Source of the DNA: CBDAPI01 sp965248635
GTDB taxonomy: Bacteria; Acidobacteriota; UBA6911; RPQK01; CBDAPI01
Assembly (NCBI GenBank): GCA_965248635.1
Contig: OZ252114.1
Coordinates: 3,162,001-3,226,000 of the forward strand
Length of the DNA stretch: 64,000 nucleotides
Direction of reading: 5' to 3'
The notes under the pieces are model-generated. The model searched no databases. It saw only the letters and a list, made by a program, of their open reading frames with translations, and was not told where the DNA came from. Shown in pieces: positions 18,840 to 26,626 of this stretch. Position numbers and translations under genes: made by a program. The number at the start of each line of letters is the position of its first letter. Position 1 is the first letter of the stretch.

Positions 18840-19196
18840 TCAGGCAATAGCCTGACGAGCAGTTTCGGCCAGCTTCTTGAACACTGCATCATCACGGACG
18901 GCTATGTCCGCCAGAATCTTGCGGTTCAAATCGAGGCCGGCAACCTTGAGCCCGTGAATAAACTGGTTGTAAGAGAGGCCATTCTGGCGCGCTGCTGCAC
19001 CGATCCTGGTGACCCACAACCTCCGGAACACCCGTTTCTTACGGCGGCGGTCCCGATAGGAAAAGGCCAGTGACCGCAGGACCTGTTCTTTAGCGGCCCG
19101 GTGAAGTTTACTCTTCGTTCCCCAGTAGCCTTTGGCAGCCTTGAGGATCCTCTTTCTCCGCTTAATGCGGGTTGTTCCCCTGGTAACTCTTGACAT
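18840..19196 (-). CDS. rplT: 50S ribosomal protein L20
   Basis: 118 aa, standard length. Starts MSRVTRGTTRIKRRKRILK, with KGYWGTKSKLHRAAKEQVLRSL and FRRLWVTRIGAAARQNGLSY. L20 binds 23S rRNA early in 50S assembly and in some bacteria represses its own operon. It lies 4 bp after rpmI. Confidence 0.97.
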   Translation of the reverse strand: MSRVTRGTTRIKRRKRILKAAKGYWGTKSKLHRAAKEQVLRSLAFSYRDRRRKKRVFRRLWVTRIGAAARQNGLSYNQFIHGLKVAGLDLNRKILADIAVRDDAVFKKLAETARQAIA

Positions 19197-19200
19197 GTTT

Positions 19201-19395
19201 CTATCCGATATTCAGCATCGCTTTGACGCGCTTCACGTCAGAAGGTGAGACGAGAGAGGACTTCCGCAGATTGCGCTTCCGCTTCGAAGACTTCTTTGTC
19301 AGGATGTGGCTGTGGTGACTGCTGTGCCGGCGAATCTTTCCCGTGCCGGTCAACTTGAAACGCTTGGCAGCGGCTCGTTTCGTTTTTAGTTTCAT
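19201..19395 (-). CDS. rpmI: 50S ribosomal protein L35
   Basis: 64 aa, starting MKLKTKRAAAKRFKLTGTGK and continuing into a Lys/Arg-rich tail, which is diagnostic for L35. It sits between infC (34 bp) and rplT (4 bp) in the standard IF3-L35-L20 operon. Confidence 0.97.
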   Translation of the reverse strand: MKLKTKRAAAKRFKLTGTGKIRRHSSHHSHILTKKSSKRKRNLRKSSLVSPSDVKRVKAMLNIG

Positions 19396-19429
19396 TTTCT
19401 CAACCTGGAGTTCGTTCTGTCTGAGAGGA

Positions 19430-19927
19430 TCATTGACTCTTCTTCGGGGTCAGGATCATCGTCATTGTGTAGCGGTCCATCTTGGGCTGGACTTCGATAT
19501 CCGCCAGATCCTCCACCTCTTGTGCCAGTCTTCTGAGAATTTCTTCTCCGATCCTGGGATGCGTGACTTCCCTACCCCGAAACATGACGGTTGCCTTCAC
19601 TTTGTTCTCGGCCTTCAGAAATCGGATCGCATGCTTCTTCTTGAAGTCAAAGTCGTGCGGATCGATCTTCGGTCTGAACTTGACCTCTTTGACATGAATG
19701 GTCTTCTGGTGCTTTCTCGCTTCATGGGCCTTCTTACTTTGCTGGTACAGGTACTTTCCGTGGTCCATGATCCGACACACTGGAGGTCTCGCTGTAGGAG
19801 CCACTTCAACCAGGTCCAGACCACGCGACTGTGCGATCTCCAGGGCCTCCCTGGGCTTCATGACTCCCAGTTGTTCGCCGTCGTCCGCTATGACCCGAAC
19901 CTCAGATGCCCGAATCCGCCGATTCAC
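19430..19927 (-). CDS. infC: Translation initiation factor IF-3
   Basis: 165 aa from a GTG start (MNRRIRASEVRVIADDGEQLG). The N-domain is followed by a helical linker and the C-domain with VKEVKFRPKIDPHDFD and GREVTHP. IF-3 keeps subunits apart and checks the start codon. Many infC genes use a rare start codon for autoregulation; here it is GTG rather than ATT. It heads infC-rpmI-rplT-pheS-pheT. Confidence 0.96.
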   Translation of the reverse strand: MNRRIRASEVRVIADDGEQLGVMKPREALEIAQSRGLDLVEVAPTARPPVCRIMDHGKYLYQQSKKAHEARKHQKTIHVKEVKFRPKIDPHDFDFKKKHAIRFLKAENKVKATVMFRGREVTHPRIGEEILRRLAQEVEDLADIEVQPKMDRYTMTMILTPKKSQ

Positions 19928-20053
19928 TCTCGCTCTTCTAATAGTCGTCCTCCAAAAAAGGCTAAGTTTACCATTGGGTGGATCGCAACCATATCAGAAA
20001 AACTCCGGTCACTCACGCTCCCGGCTCCGTTCTGAGACTCCCGATTCTCATTC

Positions 20054-21853
20054 TCACTCGGAGCTGACCGTCCTTTCTTCCACCAACTTGCCAACTTTCG
20101 CCACGAATTCCTCCACCCTGGAAGGACCCAGGTCGCCCTTCAGGCGATCCCGAACCGAGACATTCTCCAACTCCTCCTCCCGGTCGCCCACGATGAGCAT
20201 GAAGGGCAACTTCTGCAGTTGCGCCTCCCGGATTTTCAAGCCTACTTTCTCACTTCGCAGATCGGCCCGCACTCTGAGTCCGGCCGCTGCCAGTTGCTCA
20301 GTCACTTTTCCGGCATAGTCATGGTGCCGTTCGCTGATGGGCAGGACGAGCACCTGTTCAGGCGCCAGCCAGACCGGAAAAGCACCCCCATAGTGTTCCA
20401 CCAGAACACCCATGAAGCGCTCCAGAGAACCCAGAAGAGCCCGATGAATCATGATCACATGGTGCTCCCGGGAGTCCGATCCGACATACGTCACGTTAAA
20501 GCGCTGGGGCAGGCTGAAGTCGAATTGAAAGGTACTGAGCTGCCAGGACCGACCCAGGGCATCGATCAGGTCGATATCAATCTTGGGACCATAAAACGCA
20601 GCTTCGCCCAGCTTTCGCTGGAAATCCCAGCCCTTGCGCTCGAGAGCCTCCGCCAGGACTTTCTCCGCTCTCTCCCAGTCTTCCCGGTTTCCGGCATATT
20701 CCTTGGGGCTCTCCGGATCCGACACGGAGAGCGCCACTTCAAAGTCCTCGAATCCGAAGGCGTTGAGAATAAACTCGGCCACATCGAGCGTCTGGATGAC
20801 CTCTGCCAGAACCTGATCAGGAGTGCAGAAAATGTGGGCATCGTCCTGCGTAAACCCTCGTACCCGCAGCATTCCGTGAAGTGTCCCTGACTTCTCATAA
20901 CGGTAGACAGTCCCAAACTCGGCAAGCCGCATGGGCAGCTCCCGGTAGCTGCGTTTCGCCGACTGGTAGATCAGGATGTGCCCGGGGCAGTTCATGGGCT
21001 TCAGAACGTACTCTTCCTCATCCACAGCCAGCGTGTACATGTGCTCTCGGAAATACTCGTAATGTCCCGAAGTCCTCCACAGATTGCTCTTGGCGATATG
21101 CGGCGTATAGACGAACTGGTAGCCCCTGGCCTCCAGCTCCCCGCGCAGAAACTGCTCAACAATTCCCCGAATCACCGCCCCCTTGGGATGCCAGAAAATC
21201 AATCCCGGCGCCACTTCCTCCTGGACACTGAAGAGGCCCAGTTCCTTGCCCAGTTTGCGATGGTCTCGCTTGCGCGCCTCTTCGATTCGGGCCAGATAGT
21301 CTTCCAGTTCTTCGCGTGTGAAGAAGGCAGTGCCGTAAATCCGCTGGAGTTGTTCCCGGTTCTCGTCGCCTCTCCAGTAGCTCCCGGCGATGGAAAGAAG
21401 TTTGAACACACCCAGTTGCCCAGTACTGAGGACATGCGGTCCCGTGCAGAAATCGATGAGCTGTCCCAGTTTGTAGGAGGAAAGAATCTGGTCTGACCTC
21501 TCCTCGATCAGCTCGGTCTTGAGCTCCTCGCCCTGAGCCCGAAAGTATTCCATCGCCCCTTCTTTGGATAGAATGCTGGGCTCAAAGGACAGGTTCTCGG
21601 TGACAAGCTCCTGCATCCGGGTTTCGATCCTGGACAAGTCCTCATCGGTGAAGCGGTGGGAGGTCTGGAAATCGTAGTAAAAGCCCTCGCTGGTGGGAGG
21701 TCCGATCCCCAGATGCACATCCGGGTAAAGATCTTTGACGGCCAGAGCCATCAGGTGGGACGTCGAATGGCGGAGAATGCTCAGAGCTTCGTCCCCGTCC
21801 TCAACCGTTTCGATCCGATCGTCACGAAAGACGGCCTGCGCTTCCTGGTTCAA
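20054..21853 (-). CDS. thrS: Threonyl-tRNA synthetase lacking most of the TGS domain
   Basis: The open frame extends to 21949, but that part overlaps tRNA-Val. The best start is the TTG at 21853, preceded by GGAG at a spacing of 9 nt, giving 599 aa. The N2 editing domain (LRHSTSHLMALAV), the class II core (PMNCPGHILIY, RVRGFTQDDAHIF, FYGPKIDIDL) and the anticodon-binding domain (LPISERHHDYAGKV) are all present. Only about 20 residues precede the N2 domain, whereas E. coli ThrRS has a TGS domain of about 60 residues there. tRNA-Val lies 23 bp upstream, so the two are probably co-transcribed. Confidence 0.92.
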   Translation of the reverse strand: MNQEAQAVFRDDRIETVEDGDEALSILRHSTSHLMALAVKDLYPDVHLGIGPPTSEGFYYDFQTSHRFTDEDLSRIETRMQELVTENLSFEPSILSKEGAMEYFRAQGEELKTELIEERSDQILSSYKLGQLIDFCTGPHVLSTGQLGVFKLLSIAGSYWRGDENREQLQRIYGTAFFTREELEDYLARIEEARKRDHRKLGKELGLFSVQEEVAPGLIFWHPKGAVIRGIVEQFLRGELEARGYQFVYTPHIAKSNLWRTSGHYEYFREHMYTLAVDEEEYVLKPMNCPGHILIYQSAKRSYRELPMRLAEFGTVYRYEKSGTLHGMLRVRGFTQDDAHIFCTPDQVLAEVIQTLDVAEFILNAFGFEDFEVALSVSDPESPKEYAGNREDWERAEKVLAEALERKGWDFQRKLGEAAFYGPKIDIDLIDALGRSWQLSTFQFDFSLPQRFNVTYVGSDSREHHVIMIHRALLGSLERFMGVLVEHYGGAFPVWLAPEQVLVLPISERHHDYAGKVTEQLAAAGLRVRADLRSEKVGLKIREAQLQKLPFMLIVGDREEELENVSVRDRLKGDLGPSRVEEFVAKVGKLVEERTVSSE

Positions 21854-21876
21854 TTCCCTGTACTCCAAGAAAACAA

Positions 21877-21951
21877 TGGTAGGTGCGAGCGGATTTGAAC
21901 CGCTGACCCCTTCCGTGTCAAGGAAGTGCTCTACCCCTGAGCTACGCACCT
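21877..21951 (-). tRNA. tRNA-Val (anticodon GAC), CCA encoded
   Basis: The minus strand folds as a complete cloverleaf: acceptor AGGTGCG/CGCACCT, D-stem GCTC/GAGC, anticodon stem CTTCC/GGAAG with loop TTGACAC (anticodon GAC, valine), and T-arm AGCGG/CCGCT with the TTCAAAT loop. The discriminator A is followed by an encoded CCA (21877-21879). It is placed just upstream of thrS. Confidence 0.95.
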
Positions 21952-22009
21952 ACTGAAGAGGCACTATGATATCAAGTATCTGGTGGTTCGCCAGTCTCCC
22001 AAACGCAAA

Positions 22010-22048
22010 CTGGCCACGGGGAGGCCAGACTTCAACCTCCGTGGCCAG
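22010..22048 (-). terminator. Hairpin after the HU gene, possible terminator
   Basis: On the minus strand CTGGCCACGGAGG pairs with CCTCCCCGTGGCCAG across a loop of about 10 nt, followed by TTTGCGTTT. It lies 39 bp past the HU stop and before tRNA-Val. The stem is strong but the T-run is interrupted, so efficiency is uncertain. Confidence 0.55.
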
Positions 22049-22086
22049 TTCGACTATTCGGTTGTTCGGATCGCCCCAGGACCGCC

Positions 22087-22359
22087 CTAGTTGATGGCTT
22101 CCTTCAGAGCTTTCCCAGGTGTGAACCTGGCAACCTTCCGGGCCGGAATCCGAATCGGGTCACCTGTTCTGGGGTTCCGACCCTGCCTTGCATTGCGATG
22201 TGAGACAGAGAAGGTGCCGAAGCCGACGAGAGCTACTCTCCCACCGCCAGCCAGCGTCCCCTCGATGTTGCTCAAAACAGAGTCGACAGCAGCTTGAGCC
22301 TGGCTCTTGCTCACCGCCGCATCGCCGGCAACCGCTGCAACTAGATCTCCCTTGTTCAT
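22087..22359 (-). CDS. HU-family DNA-binding protein
   Basis: 90 aa, standard HU/IHF length, starting MNKGDLVAAVAGDAAVSKSQ. The DNA-binding arm region reads GRNPRTGDPIRIPARKVARF and ends FTPGKALKEAIN. It bends and compacts DNA as a dimer. Preceded by a strong AGGAGAA ribosome site. It lies 60 bp after the S41 homologue on the same strand. Confidence 0.96.
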   Translation of the reverse strand: MNKGDLVAAVAGDAAVSKSQAQAAVDSVLSNIEGTLAGGGRVALVGFGTFSVSHRNARQGRNPRTGDPIRIPARKVARFTPGKALKEAIN

Positions 22360-22419
22360 TTCTCCTCCTTAAGTCAAGCTTCAAAAATGAGTTTCTTCAA
22401 CCTGAGCCGCACTGACCCT

Positions 22420-23676
22420 TCAGGCAGCCTTCTTTAGGATGCGTCTGCGAACCTCCTCGAGGCCCCGTTCCAACTGCTCGCGAACGACTGCGTCCTCGAG
22501 CTCTTGATAAAATTCTTCCAGATTCTCCTCCCCGAACTCTTCCTTGGCAAGTTCGAAATAAAAGTTAGTAACAAAATCCTGGGAAGGGGATCTCTTCTCG
22601 GGCCGCAAACCGGAAGTTCGCACGGTCTTCCCCTGGATAGGCTCTCCGTTGGGCCGAACAATCAGCTTGGTGGCCAGAAACAGCACCGATCCGTCAGCAA
22701 GTTCAAACTTCTCCTGAATTGTGCCGTGACCATTCGTGCGCAAGCCGACTGAAAAAACTCTCTGGTTGTCGATCAGCGCCGCCGAGAACACCTCTGCTGC
22801 TTCACTCGTCCCGCCGTCTACCAGCACCCCGACAACTTGCGTTCCGATCAGCGGCTCTTGCTCTGACAGGAATTCCCGAGAAGTGCCGCTTCGGTCGGCG
22901 AGCCTTGCAACCAACTGGCCACGTTCCAGGAACAGATCAGCAACGCGGGCGGCTTCCTCAATGGTTCCGTCGCTGCTGCCGCGAACATCTACGAGGATCC
23001 CTTCGACTCCGGCAGCGAGCAATAATTGAAGCCTGGAACGAACATCTTGCGAGACTCCCGCATGGAAATGGGGAACGCTCAACAGTCCAATGCTGTCCTC
23101 GATCACGGTAGCTTGAACCCCTCCAGGACTGGTTACAGCCCGGTTCAGTATCACTTCAGTGGGCTGCGACCTCCGTGGCCGCACGACTCGGATAGTAACA
23201 TCAGTCCCCTGACGCCCCTTGAGACGGTTGACGATCTCCCAGAGACTCATCTCTGTGGTCACCCTCCCTTCGAGCGACTCCACGATGTCTCCAGTGCGCA
23301 GTCCCGCCCCAGCGGCAGGGCTGCCGGGAACGACGGACACGACATAAGCGTACCCATGCCTCTTGGACAGAATCAGACCCGGTGAAGCCTCCGCCTCTTC
23401 CCTTTGGCGCAGGCTCGCGAAGATTTCCCCTGGCACAAAACTGGAGAAGGGATCCACCGCCTCGATCATCCCCAGTAGGGCGCCGTTGATGGCGCGATCC
23501 ATGTCCGGCTCCTCCACGTACTCGGCCTTGAGCCGGGACAAGACAGTGGTAAACATCTCCAGTTGGCCGTAGATATCATTCTCAGCTGAAACATCCTTGA
23601 GTATTCCGCCGACCAGGCCGTAAACGACAATAGCCGCAGAGAGAAGAATCAGAACTAATTTCAGTTTTCCAAACAT
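22420..23676 (-). CDS. S41/CtpA-family peptidase homologue with replaced catalytic dyad
   Basis: 418 aa from the ATG at 23676 (MFGKLKLVLILL). Signal anchor (about 5-25), helical N-domain, PDZ domain (about 105-175, GSPAAGAGLRTGDIVESLEG), then the S41 protease domain. In CtpA/CtpB the dyad is the first Ser of the SASE segment and a Lys 25 residues later. Here the aligned residues are Glu292 (in TSEAAEV) and His317 (in NGHGTIQ); the third conserved residue, Gln321, remains. Overall length and domain order are normal, so this looks like a folded pseudoprotease rather than a decaying gene. Divergent from ruvX. Confidence 0.88.
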   Translation of the reverse strand: MFGKLKLVLILLSAAIVVYGLVGGILKDVSAENDIYGQLEMFTTVLSRLKAEYVEEPDMDRAINGALLGMIEAVDPFSSFVPGEIFASLRQREEAEASPGLILSKRHGYAYVVSVVPGSPAAGAGLRTGDIVESLEGRVTTEMSLWEIVNRLKGRQGTDVTIRVVRPRRSQPTEVILNRAVTSPGGVQATVIEDSIGLLSVPHFHAGVSQDVRSRLQLLLAAGVEGILVDVRGSSDGTIEEAARVADLFLERGQLVARLADRSGTSREFLSEQEPLIGTQVVGVLVDGGTSEAAEVFSAALIDNQRVFSVGLRTNGHGTIQEKFELADGSVLFLATKLIVRPNGEPIQGKTVRTSGLRPEKRSPSQDFVTNFYFELAKEEFGEENLEEFYQELEDAVVREQLERGLEEVRRRILKKAA

Positions 23677-23711
23677 CTGTCTTTTCTTCGACCCTGATAT
23701 GATGAAAGTCC

Positions 23712-23737
23712 GCGGGGAGCCCCGATCGGGGACCCGC
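23712..23737 (-). promoter_or_regulatory. Nested palindrome at the 5' end of the S41-homologue mRNA
   Basis: A perfect 12-bp palindrome CCCCGATCGGGG (23720-23731) is framed by GCGGG/CCCGC. It begins at the predicted transcription start and lies about 35 bp before the start codon. It could be an operator or a 5' stem-loop that protects the mRNA. Confidence 0.5.
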
Positions 23738-23739
23738 AA

Positions 23740-23769
23740 ATTATAGCTCGAAAGCCCAGGTTCTAACAA
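23740..23769 (-). promoter_or_regulatory. Sigma-70-type promoter of the S41 homologue
   Basis: On the minus strand TTGTTA (23764-23769), an 18-nt spacer and TATAAT (23740-23745) lie upstream of the S41 start. The expected transcript starts near 23733, right at a GC-rich palindrome (23712-23737). Confidence 0.6.
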
Positions 23770-23780
23770 GGAAACTCACG

Positions 23781-24221
23781 GTGAAAGATTGTACGGTTGC
23801 CTCCCCGCGCCAAAGGCGTCTGATGGCACTCGACGTCGGAACCCGGAAGATCGGGGTCGCCATCACAGATCCGCTTCGACTCTGTGCTCGGCCCCTGACC
23901 ACGCTGGGGCGCAGTGAACTCGACAACGATCGGGACCAGTTGCTGGATCTCATTCGGGAATATGAGGTTGGCAAAGTCATCGTTGGGCTTCCCCTGCACC
24001 TGGACGGCGACGAGAGTTCCACGCTCGATTGTATACGCCCGCTGACCGAGAAGCTTCGAGAGGCTCAGGTCGCGGTGGAATGGCAAGACGAGCGGCTTTC
24101 GACCCGACTCGCCGAAGAATGGATGTCCCAGGCGAAACTGCCCGTAAGCGACCGTACGCGGCTGCGCGACCAGTATGCAGCCGCCCTCATCCTGCGGTGG
24201 TACCTGGAGGAGCAAGAGTGA
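23781..24221 (+). CDS. ruvX: RuvX/YqgF family Holliday-junction resolvase-like / pre-16S rRNA nuclease
   Basis: 146 aa from a GTG with an AAGGA site upstream. It has the RNase H-like fold motifs ALDVGTRKIGVAITDP, VGLPLHLDG and EWQDERLSTRLAEEW, with a C-terminal SDRTRLRDQYAAALIL. YqgF matures the 5' end of 16S rRNA in E. coli. Its stop overlaps the GTG of mltG (GTGA), a common pairing. Divergent from the S41 homologue. Confidence 0.93.
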   Translation: MKDCTVASPRQRRLMALDVGTRKIGVAITDPLRLCARPLTTLGRSELDNDRDQLLDLIREYEVGKVIVGLPLHLDGDESSTLDCIRPLTEKLREAQVAVEWQDERLSTRLAEEWMSQAKLPVSDRTRLRDQYAAALILRWYLEEQE

Positions 24222-25234
24222 GCAGGCGCCGGATCGTTGTTCTTCTCCTTTCCTTGACGGTCGCTTTGATTTTGATTTCCGGTTCGTCCTTCTGGTTCAT
24301 TCACACTCGTCTCAATCAACCCTTCCAGGCGTTTTCGGGGGAAGCTCAGATCTTTGTTGCTCGCGGAGAGAGCGCCCGTGATATCGGCGGCGTACTCGAG
24401 AAAGCCGGCGTCATCTCTTCGGCTCGACTGTTTCGCTGGTACCTGCGCTACCTGGGAGATGGTTACTTTCTGCAGACCGGAGAATACCGTTTTCAAGGGC
24501 CTCTGACTCCGATCCGGGTGGCAGAGAAACTTCACCAGGGAGAAGTTCACCGCTACAAGATCACCCTTCCCGAAGGACTCTCTCTGGTCGGCGTAGCGGA
24601 GCGCCTCGAGTCTGAGGGTTTCGGCAAGAGAGACCAATTCCTGCAGCTTGCCGGCGAGCCGGACCTGATCTCAGATCTCGACCCGGAGGCCGAGGATTTG
24701 GAGGGGTATCTGTACCCGGAAACCTACTACTTCACTTTTGACGTGGACGAGGAAGAGATTCTCAGGACTTTGACGAGTGCCTTTCGCACGGTCTGGACTC
24801 CCCAGCGACAGAGACAAGCTGAAGAACTCGGCCTGTCTCTCAGACAGACCCTTTCACTGGCTTCTTTGATTGAGAAAGAGGCATCCCTGCCAGCGGAACG
24901 CCCCCTGATCTCAGCTGTTTTCCACAACCGTCTGCAACGCAACATGAGACTCGAGTGCGATCCCACCGTGATCTACGCGGTCCAGCGGGTCAAAGAGTTT
25001 GACGGGATCATTCATCAAAGTGATCTCGAACTTGATTCGCCCTACAACACTTACAAATACGCCGGGCTGCCACCAGGCCCCATTGCCAATCCGGGCCGAG
25101 ACTCGATCGATGCCGCCCTGCACCCCGCTCCCGTCAAGCATCTCTATTTCGTGGCCAGGAACGACGGCAGCCATTTCTTCTCCAGCAACTACCGCGACCA
25201 TCGTCGGGCGGTCCTGGCTTATCAGAGACGCTGA
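24218..25234 (+). CDS. mltG: Endolytic murein transglycosylase MltG
   Basis: 338 aa from the GTG at 24218, which overlaps the ruvX stop. N-terminal membrane segment (about 5-25), a LysM-like region with ARGESARDIGGVLEKAG, then the YceG catalytic domain with IEKEASLPAERPLISAVFHNRL (catalytic Glu) and the YNTYKYAGLPPGPIANPG signature. MltG cuts nascent glycan strands and sets their length. No terminator is obvious; the next 180 bp hold octamer repeats. Confidence 0.95.
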   Translation: MSRRRIVVLLLSLTVALILISGSSFWFIHTRLNQPFQAFSGEAQIFVARGESARDIGGVLEKAGVISSARLFRWYLRYLGDGYFLQTGEYRFQGPLTPIRVAEKLHQGEVHRYKITLPEGLSLVGVAERLESEGFGKRDQFLQLAGEPDLISDLDPEAEDLEGYLYPETYYFTFDVDEEEILRTLTSAFRTVWTPQRQRQAEELGLSLRQTLSLASLIEKEASLPAERPLISAVFHNRLQRNMRLECDPTVIYAVQRVKEFDGIIHQSDLELDSPYNTYKYAGLPPGPIANPGRDSIDAALHPAPVKHLYFVARNDGSHFFSSNYRDHRRAVLAYQRR

Positions 25235-25244
25235 GCGTCTCTGA

Positions 25245-25284
25245 GTTCCAACGTTTCAACGTTCCAAGGTTCCAATGTTCCAGC
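25245..25284. repeat. Octamer tandem array, left arm of an inverted pair
   Basis: Five 8-bp units, GTTCCAAC GTTTCAAC and so on, lie just after mltG. The 23 bp at 25245-25267 are an exact reverse complement of 25376-25398. Nothing else was recognised in the 108 bp between the arms. Confidence 0.75.
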
Positions 25285-25365
25285 ATTGCACGAGGAAGGG
25301 CAGAGGGGCGAGGCTTAGTCCATGGAGCTTCTCCCCGAGTCAGCACGAGATCGCCGATCCAAAGT

Positions 25366-25399
25366 CCTTGGAACGTTGGAACGTTGAAACGTTGGAACG
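25366..25399 (+). repeat. Octamer tandem array ending at the -10 box of the 25414 gene
   Basis: Four 8-bp units of the type CGTTGGAA, ending 2 bp before the -10 box TAAAAT (25402-25407). It is the right arm of a 23-bp perfect inverted repeat with the array after mltG. A similar array ends at the -10 box of the gene at 44227. Confidence 0.75.
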
Positions 25400-25413
25400 T
25401 GTAAAATAGGGTT
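25400..25413 (+). promoter_or_regulatory. -10 box giving a nearly leaderless transcript
   Basis: TAAAAT at 25402-25407 lies only 7 bp before the ATG at 25414, so transcription should start at or next to the start codon. No ribosome-binding site fits in the gap. The -35 position falls in the octamer array. Confidence 0.5.
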
Positions 25414-26010
25414 ATGCGGCGCCGACCAGGCCTTTCTATCCTCTGCCTGCTTCTCACCATCACCGCTCTTTCCGCTCAATCATCCAGAAAGCGCATGCCA
25501 GCACCGTTGAGCATCCGCGCGCCCCTAGACGCTGCCTGGAAGAACATGCGTGAAGTGCTGGAGCTGAGCAAGTTCGACATCCTAGAGGAAGATTTGTCAA
25601 AGGGCTCCATCCTGACCCGGTCCCGGGAATACACTTCGGGACCGCTGGCGGCGAGTCACATTCGCAAGATCGCCGATCGATCCAAACTCGTGGATGGTGA
25701 CTGGGTCAAAGCCGACTATCAGTATCAAGTGCAGATCCAGTTTGTCTCCGAGACCGAAACGATGGTCTGGGTCGACGCGCGAATCAGGGGCCTGAAGCGC
25801 GCTTTTCTTGGCGGCGACGAATGGGTGCAATTACCCTCAACCGGAAGGTTGGAAGAAGACCTTCTGAACCTCTTCGGCCAGCACCTGTTCGGAGGGTCTT
25901 TTGCCCTGGACCAAGCGCGGCCCGGATTCTGGGAACGAAAAACGGACCGTGTCAGGGAAGAAGTAGAATCTCCGCGCACCGTTGGACCGGAGCGGCCTCC
26001 CGGGAAATAA
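25414..26010 (+). CDS. Exported protein of unknown function
   Basis: 198 aa. Cleavable signal peptide (MRRRPGLSILCLLLTITALSAQ). The mature part begins with APLSIRAPLDAAWKNMREVLELSKFDILEEDLSKGSILTRSREY and continues as an alternating beta pattern (VQIQFVSETETMVWVDARI). The layout, a helix then a sheet with a 'worst-case threshold' segment, loosely recalls BamC/NlpB-like repeats, but I cannot assign a family. It is followed after 4 bp by a two-membrane-segment protein gene. Confidence 0.75.
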   Translation: MRRRPGLSILCLLLTITALSAQSSRKRMPAPLSIRAPLDAAWKNMREVLELSKFDILEEDLSKGSILTRSREYTSGPLAASHIRKIADRSKLVDGDWVKADYQYQVQIQFVSETETMVWVDARIRGLKRAFLGGDEWVQLPSTGRLEEDLLNLFGQHLFGGSFALDQARPGFWERKTDRVREEVESPRTVGPERPPGK

Positions 26011-26014
26011 CGGC

Positions 26015-26626
26015 GTGACGCCTACTCTCAACGCGGAAGTCATTCAGATTCTCGATCGGGCTGTCAGGCTCACTCTGATCACGTTTTTGATTCTGGTTGC
26101 CTGCTTCAGTCTATACAGTTTCTACATTTTCAACAGCCGAAGGCTCACCGGTTCCCGCCAGGGAGACTCTCTGCCCACACGCTGGCAGATCTTGCGGCCT
26201 CTGCTGTACTCAATCGCCCTGGCATTGGTCCTCAGCGGCCCCGCGTTCCTCTTTTTCGCATTTGTTCCGGCTCCCTTTCTGGACAATTTCACAACCGCAG
26301 CGAGTTGGAAAAGAGCTCCTTTGCGGATAACGGCTCTTGATTTCGATCGCTTTCACGAGGGCTTCTCTCTGAATGGCGAGATCTGGAACCAGGGCCGGGA
26401 AACCCTGGACGACATTCAGATTGTGGTTACCGTCCTCGATCACAATGAGGAACAGCTGGATGAGCTGCTCGTCTCCACCGCCCCACCCTCGGTGGAAGCC
26501 GGCCAAACGGCTTCTTTCAAGGTCCGCTACGCGGAGAATTCGACCTTGATACACGGCTATCAGCTTTCCTTTCGTAGCGGCGATGGCACGCCGATCCATC
26601 ATGCAGCCGGCTTCAATGTCGAGTGA
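26015..26626 (+). CDS. Membrane protein with C-terminal FxLYD/DUF3426-like domain
   Basis: 203 aa from the GTG at 26015; an in-frame TTG at 25982 would overlap the previous gene. Two membrane segments (about 15-40 and 65-90), then an extracytoplasmic Ig-like domain with the pattern FSLNGEIWNQGRETLDDIQIVVTVLD and GQTASFKVRY, as in FxLYD and DUF3426 proteins. These are usually envelope accessory proteins of unknown role. Its 3' end overlaps the ABC exporter start region, indicating co-transcription. Confidence 0.7.
   Translation: MTPTLNAEVIQILDRAVRLTLITFLILVACFSLYSFYIFNSRRLTGSRQGDSLPTRWQILRPLLYSIALALVLSGPAFLFFAFVPAPFLDNFTTAASWKRAPLRITALDFDRFHEGFSLNGEIWNQGRETLDDIQIVVTVLDHNEEQLDELLVSTAPPSVEAGQTASFKVRYAENSTLIHGYQLSFRSGDGTPIHHAAGFNVE

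Noticed and set aside
24029..24217. N-terminal extension of the mltG frame
   Set aside because: It overlaps ruvX; the GTG at 24218 gives the normal length, a signal anchor and a GTGA coupling.
25245..25399. CRISPR array
   Set aside because: Units are only 8 bp with no unique spacers.
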